This document shows, in pieces, positions 25,289 to 32,997 of a stretch of 64,000 nt of DNA. Below the pieces are notes generated by a model that was not told the origin of the DNA, made no database searches, and saw only the letters and a program-made list of their open reading frames with translations. The stretch is from Mycolicibacterium sp. P1-18 (GTDB taxonomy: Bacteria; Actinomycetota; Actinomycetes; Mycobacteriales; Mycobacteriaceae), in assembly GCF_008329535.1 (NCBI RefSeq), contig NZ_NPKR01000001.1, positions 620,001 through 684,000 on the forward strand, read 5' to 3'. How positions within the stretch are numbered: the stretch's first letter is position 1; the number at the start of each line of letters is the position of its first letter. The translations under genes were made by a program, and so were the position numbers.

Positions 25289-26290
25289 ATGACAGCAGCA
25301 CGATCCCATCTCGACCAGCCCGCCTTGGCCGAGGCCCAGCGCGTCGTGAACGCGGTGGCCGGCGCGTTCTCGGCAAAGGTGGTCGGACAGCATCACCTCC
25401 GCGAATCCATGCTGATCGGCGTGCTCGCCGGTGGCCACGTGCTGGTCGAGAGCTTGCCGGGGCTGGCCAAGACCACCGCCGCGCGGGTCGTCGCCGAGTC
25501 GGTCGGCGGGGAGTTCCGCCGCATCCAGTGCACCCCGGACCTGCTGCCCAGCGACATCATCGGCACCCAGATCTACGAGGCGGCGACCAACTCCTTCGTC
25601 ACCCGGCTCGGGCCCGTGCACGCCAACGTGGTGCTGCTCGACGAGATCAACCGTTCCAGCGCCAAGACCCAGAGCGCGATGCTGGAGGCCATGGAGGAAC
25701 GCCAGACCACCATCGCCGGCGTCGTCTACCCGATCCCGGAGCCGTTCCTGGTGATCGCCACCCAGAATCCGGTGGACCAGGAGGGCACCTATCCGTTGTC
25801 GGAGGCCCAGACCGACCGCTTCATGCTCAAGGAGGTGGTGCACTATCCGTCGATCGACGACGAGGTGGAGGTCATCTCCCGGATGGACGCGGGCCTCTAC
25901 GACAAGGACCACCGCACCGTGCCGGTGGTCAGCCTCGACGACGTACGCCGGGTCCGGCAGCTGGTGGCGTCGGTCCATATGGACCGGGCGCTGATTCAGT
26001 ACGCCAGCCAACTCGTCGGCGTGACGCGCGAGCCGGAGGCGCATCTGTCCCCGGGGATCGCGCGGCTGATCGAATACGGCGCCAGCCCCCGCGCCACCAT
26101 CGCGTTCTGCCGGACGGCGCGGGCCCTGGCCGTGCTGCGCGGACGTACCCACGTCGTGCCCGACGACGTCGCGAAGATGGCGCACCGCGTGTTGCGGCAC
26201 CGGCTGATCCTGGGCTTCGAGGCGGCCAGCGCCCGCGTCACGCCGGACGTCGTGGTCGACGCGGTCCTGCAGGCAGTGCGGGTGCCGTGA
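25289..26290 (+). CDS. moxR: MoxR-family AAA+ ATPase
   Basis: A 333-residue AAA+ ATPase. Walker A is PGLAKTT (residues 57-63), Walker B VVLLDEIN (114-121), and the MoxR-specific VIATQNPVDQEGTYPLSEAQTDRF stretch holds sensor 1 and the arginine finger. The ATG at 25289 follows an AAAGGA site. MoxR ATPases act as chaperones that mature partner proteins with VWA domains. It heads a six-gene operon of coupled genes (DUF58, small membrane protein, two VWA-like membrane proteins, helical-repeat-like protein), the standard MoxR-Bat type set. Client unknown. Confidence 0.92.
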   Translation: MTAARSHLDQPALAEAQRVVNAVAGAFSAKVVGQHHLRESMLIGVLAGGHVLVESLPGLAKTTAARVVAESVGGEFRRIQCTPDLLPSDIIGTQIYEAATNSFVTRLGPVHANVVLLDEINRSSAKTQSAMLEAMEERQTTIAGVVYPIPEPFLVIATQNPVDQEGTYPLSEAQTDRFMLKEVVHYPSIDDEVEVISRMDAGLYDKDHRTVPVVSLDDVRRVRQLVASVHMDRALIQYASQLVGVTREPEAHLSPGIARLIEYGASPRATIAFCRTARALAVLRGRTHVVPDDVAKMAHRVLRHRLILGFEAASARVTPDVVVDAVLQAVRVP

Positions 26291-27163
26291 GTGGGCGTCC
26301 ATCTCGACCGCGCCAGGACGTACTTCGGCCGCGACGCCAACGGGCTGCTCGAGGGCGGCCGGTACGCCTTGGTGCACACCCGCAGCCTCGAGTTCGACGA
26401 CCTGCGTCCGTACGTGCAGGGCGACGACGTCCGTGACATCGACTGGAAGGCGTCGGCCCGGTCGGGCCAGGTGCTGATCAAGCGCTTCGTCACCGAGAAG
26501 CACCACAAGATCATGGTGGTGGCCGACGCGGGACGGAACATGTCGGCCGCGGCGCCGTCCGGGGAGCCCAAGCGCGACGTCGCCGCCAACGTCATCGGCG
26601 CCATGGGGCTGATCACCCTGCGGCGCTCCGACGAGATCGGCATGGTGTTCGGGGACGCGCGCGGCAGCGTCGACGTGCGCCTGCGGCGCGGCGAGACCCA
26701 CGTCGAGCACATGCTGCACCGCTTCCACGACCACGCCACCAGCCGACCGTCCGCCAGTCGGATCGTCGCGCAACTGGATTGGGTTGCGCGACACCAACGG
26801 CGACCGCTGCTGTTGTTCGTGGTGTCCGACGAGCCGGACCCCGACGACCGGCTGGCCGAGGTGCTCACGCGGCTCACCGCCAGGCACGAGGTCATGTGGG
26901 CGATGGTCTGCGACCAGCCGGCGATCGGGTCGTCGGACGACGAGGGCGACGGCTTCGACGTCTCCGACGGCAGCTTCGTCTTCGGTGGTGCCGCGCTGGG
27001 CTCCCGCGTGGTGGAGGCCTATCGGCGCGCCGAAGCACAACGCCGCGAGAGGCTTTCGGAGTTCATGGTGGGCCACGGCGTCCCGCATGCCGTGATCCGG
27101 GGCAGCGCGGCGATCCGCAACCAGTTGATCGCGATGACCGAGGTGTACGCCCGTGCCGGATGA
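26291..27163 (+). CDS. DUF58 protein, MoxR partner
   Basis: A 290-residue DUF58 protein with the family core GGRYALVHTRSLEFDDLRPYVQGDDVRDIDWKASAR near the N-terminus and a VWA-like fold following (KIMVVADAGRNM). It has no transmembrane helices, unlike many DUF58 proteins. The GTG start directly follows the moxR stop, so the two are coupled. DUF58 proteins are constant partners of MoxR ATPases; the molecular role is unresolved. It overlaps the next gene by 11 bases. Confidence 0.87.
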   Translation: MGVHLDRARTYFGRDANGLLEGGRYALVHTRSLEFDDLRPYVQGDDVRDIDWKASARSGQVLIKRFVTEKHHKIMVVADAGRNMSAAAPSGEPKRDVAANVIGAMGLITLRRSDEIGMVFGDARGSVDVRLRRGETHVEHMLHRFHDHATSRPSASRIVAQLDWVARHQRRPLLLFVVSDEPDPDDRLAEVLTRLTARHEVMWAMVCDQPAIGSSDDEGDGFDVSDGSFVFGGAALGSRVVEAYRRAEAQRRERLSEFMVGHGVPHAVIRGSAAIRNQLIAMTEVYARAG

Positions 27164-27626
27164 CCTGCTGCGCCACGTCATCGGCCCGACGCCATATTCG
27201 TCGTCGTGGCTGTGGCTGGCCGTCGGGCTGACGGTTCTCCTGGTCGCCTGGTACGTCGGCGTGTTCGTGGTGACGATGCCGCGCCGGCGGTTGCGCGCGG
27301 TGCCGTTGGTCGGCGCGACCCGTGATCGGATGATCCGCTTCCGCGCCGCGCGCAACGTCCGCGCCATCGGTGACCGCTACCGGGCCGGCGACCTGGCCGC
27401 CGCACCCGCCGGGGAGGCCGTCAGCCGCGAACTGCGGCGCTTCCTCCACCAGGTCAGCGGAGTGCGGGCGGAGTACATGCAGGTAGACGATCTGCAAAAC
27501 AGCGAAATCGCCTCTGCCGCACCGGTTTTGGCCGCTCTGGTCGACGTCCGCTTCAACACGGCGTCACGACTGGACGTGAGCGACCTCAGCCGCGACGCCG
27601 AGGAGTTGATCCGCTCGTGGGCCTGA
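27153..27626 (+). CDS. small membrane-anchored protein of the MoxR operon (DUF4381-like)
   Basis: A 157-residue protein with a single transmembrane helix (about residues 18-42) and a cytoplasmic helical domain carrying RYRAGDLAAAPAGEAVSRELRRFLHQVSGVRAEYMQVDDL. Its size and place between the DUF58 and VWA genes match the DUF4381-like proteins of MoxR loci, though sequence similarity is weak. It starts at GTG within the DUF58 gene and overlaps the next by ten bases. Confidence 0.75.
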   Translation: MPDDLLRHVIGPTPYSSSWLWLAVGLTVLLVAWYVGVFVVTMPRRRLRAVPLVGATRDRMIRFRAARNVRAIGDRYRAGDLAAAPAGEAVSRELRRFLHQVSGVRAEYMQVDDLQNSEIASAAPVLAALVDVRFNTASRLDVSDLSRDAEELIRSWA

Positions 27627-28585
27627 CGTGGATGCTGGTGGTCATCGCCGGTTGCGTGGCCCTGGCTGGCTGCATCGCCGCGGTGCTGTTCCGGCCGATG
27701 GGCGCCCAGCGGCGGCAGTTGCGTCCGCTGGCCAACACCGCGCGCCTGACCCTGCTGCCGGCGTACGCCCGCGCCGTCCGGGCCCGCACGGTCGCGGCGG
27801 TCGTGACGATCGTGCTGTTGACCGTCATGCTCGCCGGTTCGGTGATCGTCGCGGCACGGCCCACGGGATTGCCCACCACGGCAACGGCTTTCGGTGGTGG
27901 TGATCCCGAAGACGTCATGCTGTGCGTCGGAGCCCCGCCGACGGACCCTGCGGTCGCCGCGACGCTGGGGTACTTCGCGGGCCAGGTGGACGCCTTCGGC
28001 ACCCAGCGCATCGGGTTGACCTCGGCGAACCGCCGCGTGATCCCGTTGACGCGGGACTACCAGTACGCCAAGCAGACCCTCTCGGACTACGCCCGGCCCG
28101 CCGACCAGCGCGGGGACGCGGCGCCGCTCTCGGCCGCCGTGACCTACGTGGACTACACCGCGAACCTCGACGACCTGCTCACCCTGTGCCTGACCGGCTT
28201 TCCCGGCTTCGAACAGCCCGCCGCGCAACGCCGTTCGCTGATCTACGTCGGTCCCGACTCGGCACCGGCGGGCAATCCCGCGCTGTTCTCCCCCGACCGG
28301 CTCCGCGAACTCGCCGTCACGGGTGCGGTTCAGGTCAACGCCGTGGTGACCGGGCAGGCTTCCGGCGCCCTCTCGGCGCTGGCGGGTGACACGGGTGGAC
28401 GCGCGCTGTCTGCGGGACCGAGTGTGGCGGCGAGTCTCGACGACATCCGGGACCACCCGCCGGCGGCCAAGTTCAGCGGTGACGACGACGGTGACGCGGC
28501 ACCGGAATCCCCCGACGTGCCGGTGGTGATCGCGCTCGCGGCAGCGCTGGCCTTGGCCGGCTGGCCCATGGTGCAGCGCCGATGA
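27617..28585 (+). CDS. VWA-like membrane protein without a canonical metal site
   Basis: A 322-residue protein with an N-terminal helix (residues 4-26), a second helix (about 57-78), an extracytoplasmic domain and a C-terminal helix before WPMVQRR. The domain opens EDVMLCVGAPPTDPAV, in the place where a VWA domain would have Asp-x-Ser-x-Ser, so the metal-ion site is absent. The VWA assignment is by operon position and the paired topology with the next gene, hence moderate. It probably forms the membrane complex served by MoxR. Confidence 0.7.
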   Translation: MGLTWMLVVIAGCVALAGCIAAVLFRPMGAQRRQLRPLANTARLTLLPAYARAVRARTVAAVVTIVLLTVMLAGSVIVAARPTGLPTTATAFGGGDPEDVMLCVGAPPTDPAVAATLGYFAGQVDAFGTQRIGLTSANRRVIPLTRDYQYAKQTLSDYARPADQRGDAAPLSAAVTYVDYTANLDDLLTLCLTGFPGFEQPAAQRRSLIYVGPDSAPAGNPALFSPDRLRELAVTGAVQVNAVVTGQASGALSALAGDTGGRALSAGPSVAASLDDIRDHPPAAKFSGDDDGDAAPESPDVPVVIALAAALALAGWPMVQRR

Positions 28586-29562
28586 CGTTCCAACCCGTGT
28601 TGCCGCCGTTGCTGCTGGCCGCCGTCGCCGTCATCGTCGTGGTGGCGCGCGTCGTCGCGCTGCGCCGGCTGTCCCCGGCGGCCCGCACCCGGGGAGCGCT
28701 GTGGCGCTGGGGTGGACTCACCGCGGCGGCGCTGCTGCTCGTGGTCTCCGCCGCCCGGCCGGTGCTGGACCCGGCCGACCCAGACACCCGCGTCGCCGAC
28801 TCGCAGGCGCCCAACGTGTTCGTCGTCGTGGACCGGTCGCCGGACATGGACGTGCGGGACGGACCCGACGGTGCGTCCCGGATGGCCGCGGCGCGGACCG
28901 ACGTCGCGGCAGTGCTCGACCGCTACCCCGACGCCCGCGTCGCCCTGATCTCCTTCGCGAGCCGGGCGTCGTTGGACTGGCCGCTCTCGGCGGACACCTG
29001 GAGCCTGCGGCCGGTGGTGTCCACGCTCACGCCGTATGCCGCCGGGCCCGACGCCGCCAGCGAGACCAATGCCGGGGCGGCGGGAAACATGCTGCGCTAC
29101 CAGCTGATTAGCGCGGTGCAGCAGTACCCGCGGGCGCGCAACCTGGTCTTCTACCTCGGGGCCGGCGCCCCCGAGGCGGCGCTGCCGCCGCGCGACTTCA
29201 ACCTGCCCGAGAACGCGGTCGACGGCGGGGCGGTGCTCGGGTACGGCAGCCTCGCGGGCGGCCCCGTTCCCGGCACGGACGTCACGCGGTCGGCGGTGGA
29301 CGAGGCCACGCTGCGCGGCGTCGCCGACCAGATCGGCGTCCCGTACGCCCTGCGCAGCGGCGCCGACGGACTCGACTCGGTGCTGCCCGCCGAGCCCGCC
29401 GAGCCCGCCGACCAGACCACGGCCGGCGGCGGAAACGCGAGCCGCACCGAGCTGTACTGGGCGCCGGCCGCCCTGGCGGCGCTGCTGGTGCTCGTCGAGC
29501 TCTACCACGTGCTGCGGGAGTTCCGTCGCACCCGGCAGACCATGACGGACGTGTCCGTATGA
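28582..29562 (+). CDS. VWA-domain membrane protein (BatA-like), degenerate MIDAS
   Basis: A 326-residue protein with two N-terminal helices, a VWA domain and a C-terminal helix (WAPAALAALLVLVELYHVL). The VWA domain starts NVFVVVDRSPDMDV, where the usual Asp-x-Ser-x-Ser is altered to Asp-Arg-Ser-Pro-Asp, so metal coordination may be weakened or different. ARVALISFASRASLDWPLS and LVFYLGAGAPE follow the VWA pattern. ATGA overlap with the upstream gene and four-base overlap with the downstream one indicate tight co-expression. Confidence 0.82.
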   Translation: MTFQPVLPPLLLAAVAVIVVVARVVALRRLSPAARTRGALWRWGGLTAAALLLVVSAARPVLDPADPDTRVADSQAPNVFVVVDRSPDMDVRDGPDGASRMAAARTDVAAVLDRYPDARVALISFASRASLDWPLSADTWSLRPVVSTLTPYAAGPDAASETNAGAAGNMLRYQLISAVQQYPRARNLVFYLGAGAPEAALPPRDFNLPENAVDGGAVLGYGSLAGGPVPGTDVTRSAVDEATLRGVADQIGVPYALRSGADGLDSVLPAEPAEPADQTTAGGGNASRTELYWAPAALAALLVLVELYHVLREFRRTRQTMTDVSV

Positions 29563-30290
29563 GCCAAAGAGCTTGGTGGCGAAGGGGTTCGCTGAGGACG
29601 CGGTTGCTGGTGGCGTCGGCGCCGGTGTCCCTCGTGGTGGTCCTCGTACTGCTGAAGCTGTGGACGGTCGTCGTCGCGAGCAGCTCGGCCCCCGCCGACT
29701 TCGCCGCGCGGGACGCCGACGCACTCCGCGCGGACACGTCGACGCTGAGCGTCCTCGACGTGGTGGAACCGGCCCGGACCCGCTTCGTCGCAGGCACACT
29801 CGCCGTCCTGGAGGACCGGCTCACCGACGCCGACGCACAGTTCGCCCAGGCCCTCGCGGGCACCGACGGGGCAGATTCGTGCCCGGTACGGGTCAACCTC
29901 GAACTGGTCCGGGAGACCCTTGGCGACCGCGCGGCGGAGAAGTTCGACGGGGCGGCCGCCGGCTGGTACCGCAGTGCGCTGGCCGTCGTCGACGCCGCGC
30001 CCGCCGGCTGCTTCACCGGCAGCACGGACGCCGACCCCGATCGTCGCGCCGTGCTCGAGGCCACGGTCGCCCGTCTCAACGCGAAGCTCGAGGCCGTGTC
30101 GGTCGCGCCGCCGCCCCCGCCTCCCCCGCCGCCACCGGCCGCGCCCCCGCCTCCCCCGCCGGCAGGGGCGGCGACGTCCGGACCGACCCAGCCCGACGAG
30201 CCACTGCGGCTCAATCCCGGCACCGGCGATCCGTTGGACCGGCTCCAGCAGATCCTGCGGGACGCGGCGGCGGCCCAGAACGGCGGTTAG
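29559..30290 (+). CDS. membrane-anchored helical-repeat-like protein with polyproline tail
   Basis: A 243-residue protein with one N-terminal helix (about residues 15-38), a helical extracytoplasmic part that reads like a TPR or BatE-type repeat (TRFVAGTLAVLEDRLTDADAQFAQALAG, WYRSALAVVDAAP), and an unusual tail with about twenty prolines in two runs around residues 186-205, before a C-terminal LDRLQQILRDAAAA helix. It closes the MoxR operon. The Pro runs may be a spacer through the cell wall or a docking site; function unknown. Confidence 0.78.
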   Translation: MSQRAWWRRGSLRTRLLVASAPVSLVVVLVLLKLWTVVVASSSAPADFAARDADALRADTSTLSVLDVVEPARTRFVAGTLAVLEDRLTDADAQFAQALAGTDGADSCPVRVNLELVRETLGDRAAEKFDGAAAGWYRSALAVVDAAPAGCFTGSTDADPDRRAVLEATVARLNAKLEAVSVAPPPPPPPPPPAAPPPPPPAGAATSGPTQPDEPLRLNPGTGDPLDRLQQILRDAAAAQNGG

Positions 30291-30315
30291 CCCCGGCGCG
30301 CTCTACCCTCGGGGG

Positions 30316-30975
30316 GTGGCAACGGTATTGACGGTCAACCGCACGCAGATCGACGCGGACGGCGCCAGCCCGAAGACGGGCATCGACAAGCGTCCCGTGA
30401 GCGGGTCGATCACCGTCCGGGCGCCGGGGCCGATGCGCGGCGGCCTTGGCAGCGGGATCGTCGACGACGTGATCGGCAACCGGAAGCTGCACGGTGGCGA
30501 CGACCAAGCCGTCTACGCCTACGCGCGTGAGGATCTGGACGCATGGGCGACGAAGCTCGACCGCGAACTCACCAACGGCATGTTCGGCGAAAACCTGACG
30601 ACCACGGGAGTCGACGTCACCGGAGCGGTGATCGGTGAACGTTGGCGGGTGGGCGACGACGGCGTGCTGCTGGAGGTCACCAGCCCGCGGACGCCGTGCA
30701 AGACCTTTGCCAAGAGGCTCGGAATCGACGGCTGGATAAGGACGTTCGCCCGCGGTGGCACGCCGGGCGCCTACCTGCGCGTGCTCGAACCCGGGTCTCT
30801 GAGCGGTGGCGATTCCGTCGAGGTGGTCGACGTGCCGGGGCACGGCATCACCGTCGGCTTCGTGTACCGCGCCCTGCTGGTGGAGAAGGATCTGCTACCG
30901 GAGGTCCTTGCCGCCGACGCGCTACCCGAAGACATCAAGGCGCTCGCGCGTCGTCGCGCAGCGGCCGTCACATAG
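30316..30975 (+). CDS. MOSC-domain protein
   Basis: A 219-residue MOSC protein of the YiiM type: GGLGSGIVDDVIGNRKLHGGDDQAVYAYAREDLDAW, GMFGENLTTTGVDVTGAVIGERWRVG, and TSPRTPCKTF with the conserved Cys128 that would ligate molybdenum. YiiM-like proteins reduce N-hydroxylated compounds. The GTG start follows a GGGGG site. It lies 25 bp behind the MoxR operon on the same strand and ends at a hairpin. It could be part of the operon transcript but is functionally separate. Confidence 0.88.
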   Translation: MATVLTVNRTQIDADGASPKTGIDKRPVSGSITVRAPGPMRGGLGSGIVDDVIGNRKLHGGDDQAVYAYAREDLDAWATKLDRELTNGMFGENLTTTGVDVTGAVIGERWRVGDDGVLLEVTSPRTPCKTFAKRLGIDGWIRTFARGGTPGAYLRVLEPGSLSGGDSVEVVDVPGHGITVGFVYRALLVEKDLLPEVLAADALPEDIKALARRRAAAVT

Positions 30976-30978
30976 CAA

Positions 30979-31006
30979 GAGGGGCACCCGTTTCCGGATG
31001 CCCCTC
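30979..31006. terminator. bidirectional hairpin terminator
   Basis: Twelve-bp arms (GAGGGGCACCCG and CGGATGCCCCTC, one mismatch) with a TTTC loop lie between the convergent MOSC and small secreted protein genes, three bases after the MOSC stop. Confidence 0.8.
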
Positions 31007-31022
31007 TCGACGAGTGCCGTGA

Positions 31023-31226
31023 CTAGCGGCCGTTGCCCACGATGGGCGCCGGCGGCCGGTTGACCTGCTGCTGGATGTCGTTGATCCACTGGTGATGGTC
31101 GATGCCAGCGGAGTAACCGACCTGTGCGGGGTTGGCGACGGGCGCCGCGGCGGCGGGCCCGGCCAGCCCGACGAGGGCAGCCGCGAACGCGGTGGCGGTG
31201 ATGGTGGCAAATCCGAACTTCTTCAC
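31023..31226 (-). CDS. small secreted protein with IDHHxxINDI motif (copy 1)
   Basis: A 67-residue exported peptide: signal sequence of about 27 residues (MKKFGFATITATAFAAALVG, ending AAAA-P), then a 40-residue mature part GIDHHQWINDIQQQVNRPP. The GTG start follows an AGAAGG site. The mature core matches that of a second small gene at 32766 (IDHHAFINDITQQVN), so the two are paralogues. No known function; I recognise no named family. Confidence 0.75.
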   Translation of the reverse strand: MKKFGFATITATAFAAALVGLAGPAAAAPVANPAQVGYSAGIDHHQWINDIQQQVNRPPAPIVGNGR

Positions 31227-31429
31227 GGTCGTAGCCTTCTTTCTAGATCCTCTTGGTGTTCTGGTGTGTGTAACGCGCAGATCAGCGTGGTAATTCCACT
31301 GGCGGAATTTGACCGCCGCGTGGCAGCAATGCGTCAGCGCGATCGATACCTAGCCTAACTAGCAAACAACTTTCGACGCGTCACCCCGGTCGGCGACCCG
31401 CGTCCACCCGCGTCGCGCATGATGGGGTC
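31227..31429. promoter_or_regulatory. divergent promoter region with AATTCC/GGAATT dyad
   Basis: This 203-bp gap serves the small secreted protein gene and the divergent oxidoreductase. It is lower in G+C than its surroundings and contains a dyad, AATTCC at 31292-31297 and GGAATT at 31304-31309, which could be an operator. No recognised sigma-factor motif was found. Confidence 0.4.
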
Positions 31430-32296
31430 GTGAGCACGAGCCTCGGCGTGATCTTCCGCCCCGACTTCCCCCCGCACGACCTCAGGCGCATCGCCAGCGC
31501 GGCGGAGGCCGCGGGCGTCGACGAACTGTGGCTGTGGGAGGACTGCTTCCAACAGGGCGGCATCGCCCAGGTCGCCGTCGCCCTCGCCTGTACCGAGCGG
31601 CTCAACGTCGGGATCGGACTCATTCCGGCGCCCTTGCGCAACGTCGCCGCGGCCGCGATGGAATTCGCGACGTTGGACGCGACCTTCCCCGGCCGCACCC
31701 GAGTGGCGGTCGGCCACGGGGTGCAGAGCTGGATGCGGCAGGCGGGGGCCGCCGTCGAGTCGCCGCTGACCCTGCTGCGCGAGTACGTGACCGCGCTGCG
31801 CGACCTGCTGGCCGGCGAGGAGGTCACCACCGACGGACGCTACGTGCGGCTGTCGGAGGTACGGCTCGACTTCCCGAGCGCGGGTCCCTACCCCATCCTG
31901 ATCGGAGGCACCGGGCCCAAGACCCTGCGGCTGGCCGGGGAGATCGCCGACGGGGTCCTGCTCGACAGCAGGTACTCCACGCGGACGGTGAACGACGCGC
32001 TGCGGCACGTCGCCGACGGGCGCGCCCAGTCGACCCGGGCGTTCAGCACCACGCTGTTCCTGGCGTGCGTGCCAGGTGACGGTGCCAGCCGACGCCTCGC
32101 CGAGGAGGCGGCGCGCCAAGACGTTCCCGACGGCGGCGTATACGGCGTGGGCGGAGACGCCCGGCAGATCGCCGACGGGCTGACGCCCTACCTCACCGCC
32201 GGGGTGGACGCGATCGCATTGCAACCGCTCGACTCGGTGGACGGCATGGCCGACTTCATCGCGACGGCCGCGAAGGTGTGCACCCTCGTGCCGTGA
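31430..32296 (+). CDS. LLM-class (luciferase-like) F420-type oxidoreductase
   Basis: A 288-residue TIM-barrel protein of the luciferase-like monooxygenase superfamily: SLGVIFRPDFPPHDLRRIASAAEAAGVDELWLWEDC at the N-terminus, ALACTERLNVGIGLIPAPLRN, and YPILIGGTGPKTLRLAGEIADGVLL near the cofactor phosphate. Mycobacterial members usually use F420 rather than FMN, so an F420-dependent oxidoreductase is likely. GTG start after GGGG. Substrate unknown; flanked on both sides by genes for small secreted proteins. Confidence 0.87.
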   Translation: MSTSLGVIFRPDFPPHDLRRIASAAEAAGVDELWLWEDCFQQGGIAQVAVALACTERLNVGIGLIPAPLRNVAAAAMEFATLDATFPGRTRVAVGHGVQSWMRQAGAAVESPLTLLREYVTALRDLLAGEEVTTDGRYVRLSEVRLDFPSAGPYPILIGGTGPKTLRLAGEIADGVLLDSRYSTRTVNDALRHVADGRAQSTRAFSTTLFLACVPGDGASRRLAEEAARQDVPDGGVYGVGGDARQIADGLTPYLTAGVDAIALQPLDSVDGMADFIATAAKVCTLVP

Positions 32297-32299
32297 GGT

Positions 32300-32518
32300 C
32301 TACCAGCGGTTGCGGTGGATGATGATGAGCTGAGGCTGCTGCTGCACCACCGGAGCGTTGGCGGTGATCTGGCTGTTTCCCGGCGAGACGCACTGCGTCG
32401 CCGAGCCGACGTCGGTGCAGCTGAGCGGCGACGCGGCGGCCGTGGGAGCGACCGCAATCGCGAGAGCTGCGCCAGCGGCGACGGCGAATGGGGTCAAGTG
32501 ACGAGCTGTGAAGTGCAT
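32300..32518 (-). CDS. small secreted cysteine-pair protein
   Basis: A 72-residue exported protein starting at the ATG that follows a GAAGGA site. Signal peptide to about residue 29 (APTAAA-S), then SPLSCTDVGSATQCVSPGNSQI with two Cys eight residues apart, and a Gln/Ile-rich tail PVVQQQPQLIIIHRNRW. Similar short proteins with a Cys-x8-Cys pair and Gln/Pro tails are common and unnamed in mycobacteria. It converges on the oxidoreductase with only three bp between stops. Confidence 0.72.
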   Translation of the reverse strand: MHFTARHLTPFAVAAGAALAIAVAPTAAASPLSCTDVGSATQCVSPGNSQITANAPVVQQQPQLIIIHRNRW

Positions 32519-32733
32519 TACCAATCCTTCGAGCCGCTGTCCGCGGCGATCTTCCTCTTTCTTACGTAGTCTTCAACGACATTGAGGCGCAGCCCATTCC
32601 GTCGCCCACCCGCCATGTGGCACCGGACACACACGGAATGAAAACCCCCGCGATGCAGGTTCAACCCTTTAGACCGGCACGAAGGAAACTCCGAACCGGA
32701 AGAGCGTCCGGATCGTGGCAAGAAGGCCACGAC

Positions 32734-32747
32734 TCGAACACGTTCGA
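32734..32747. promoter_or_regulatory. palindrome matching the KstR-type consensus
   Basis: TCGAACACGTTCGA has perfect six-bp arms and fits TnnAACnnGTTnnA. It lies 18 bp upstream of the small secreted protein start at 32766. The core AACACGTTC is shared with the operator at 19809. Another TetR-family repressor could bind it instead. Confidence 0.45.
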
Positions 32748-32765
32748 CATGAAGGGATGACAATC

Positions 32766-32942
32766 ATGAAGAAGATTCAGAAGCTGGGCTTTGCCTCGAT
32801 CGTCGCCGGTGGACTCGCCGCCAGCGCCCTTGGATTCTCGGGTGCCGCGCAGGCCGACATCGACCACCACGCGTTCATCAACGACATCACGCAACAGGTA
32901 AACGTGCCGCACGTCGACACCACGGTTCACCAGAGCCGCTAA
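32766..32942 (+). CDS. small secreted protein with IDHHxxINDI motif (copy 2)
   Basis: A 58-residue exported peptide: signal MKKIQKLGFASIVAGGLAAS ending near AAQA-D, then a mature part of about 28 residues beginning DIDHHAFINDITQQVN. A GAAGGGA site precedes the ATG. It is the paralogue of the gene at 31023; both keep Ile-Asp-His-His-x-x-Ile-Asn-Asp-Ile-x-Gln-Gln-Val-Asn. It ends in a strong hairpin. Function unknown. Confidence 0.75.
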   Translation: MKKIQKLGFASIVAGGLAASALGFSGAAQADIDHHAFINDITQQVNVPHVDTTVHQSR

Positions 32943-32950
32943 CGCCGACC

Positions 32951-32987
32951 ACGAAGGGGGCATCCGCACCGCGGATGCCCCCTTCGT
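32951..32987. terminator. bidirectional hairpin terminator
   Basis: A perfect 17-bp stem (left arm ACGAAGGGGGCATCCGC) with a three-base loop lies between the small secreted protein gene and the convergent hrpA. It is one of the strongest hairpins in the window. Confidence 0.88.
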
Positions 32988-32997
32988 CGTGTCCGGG

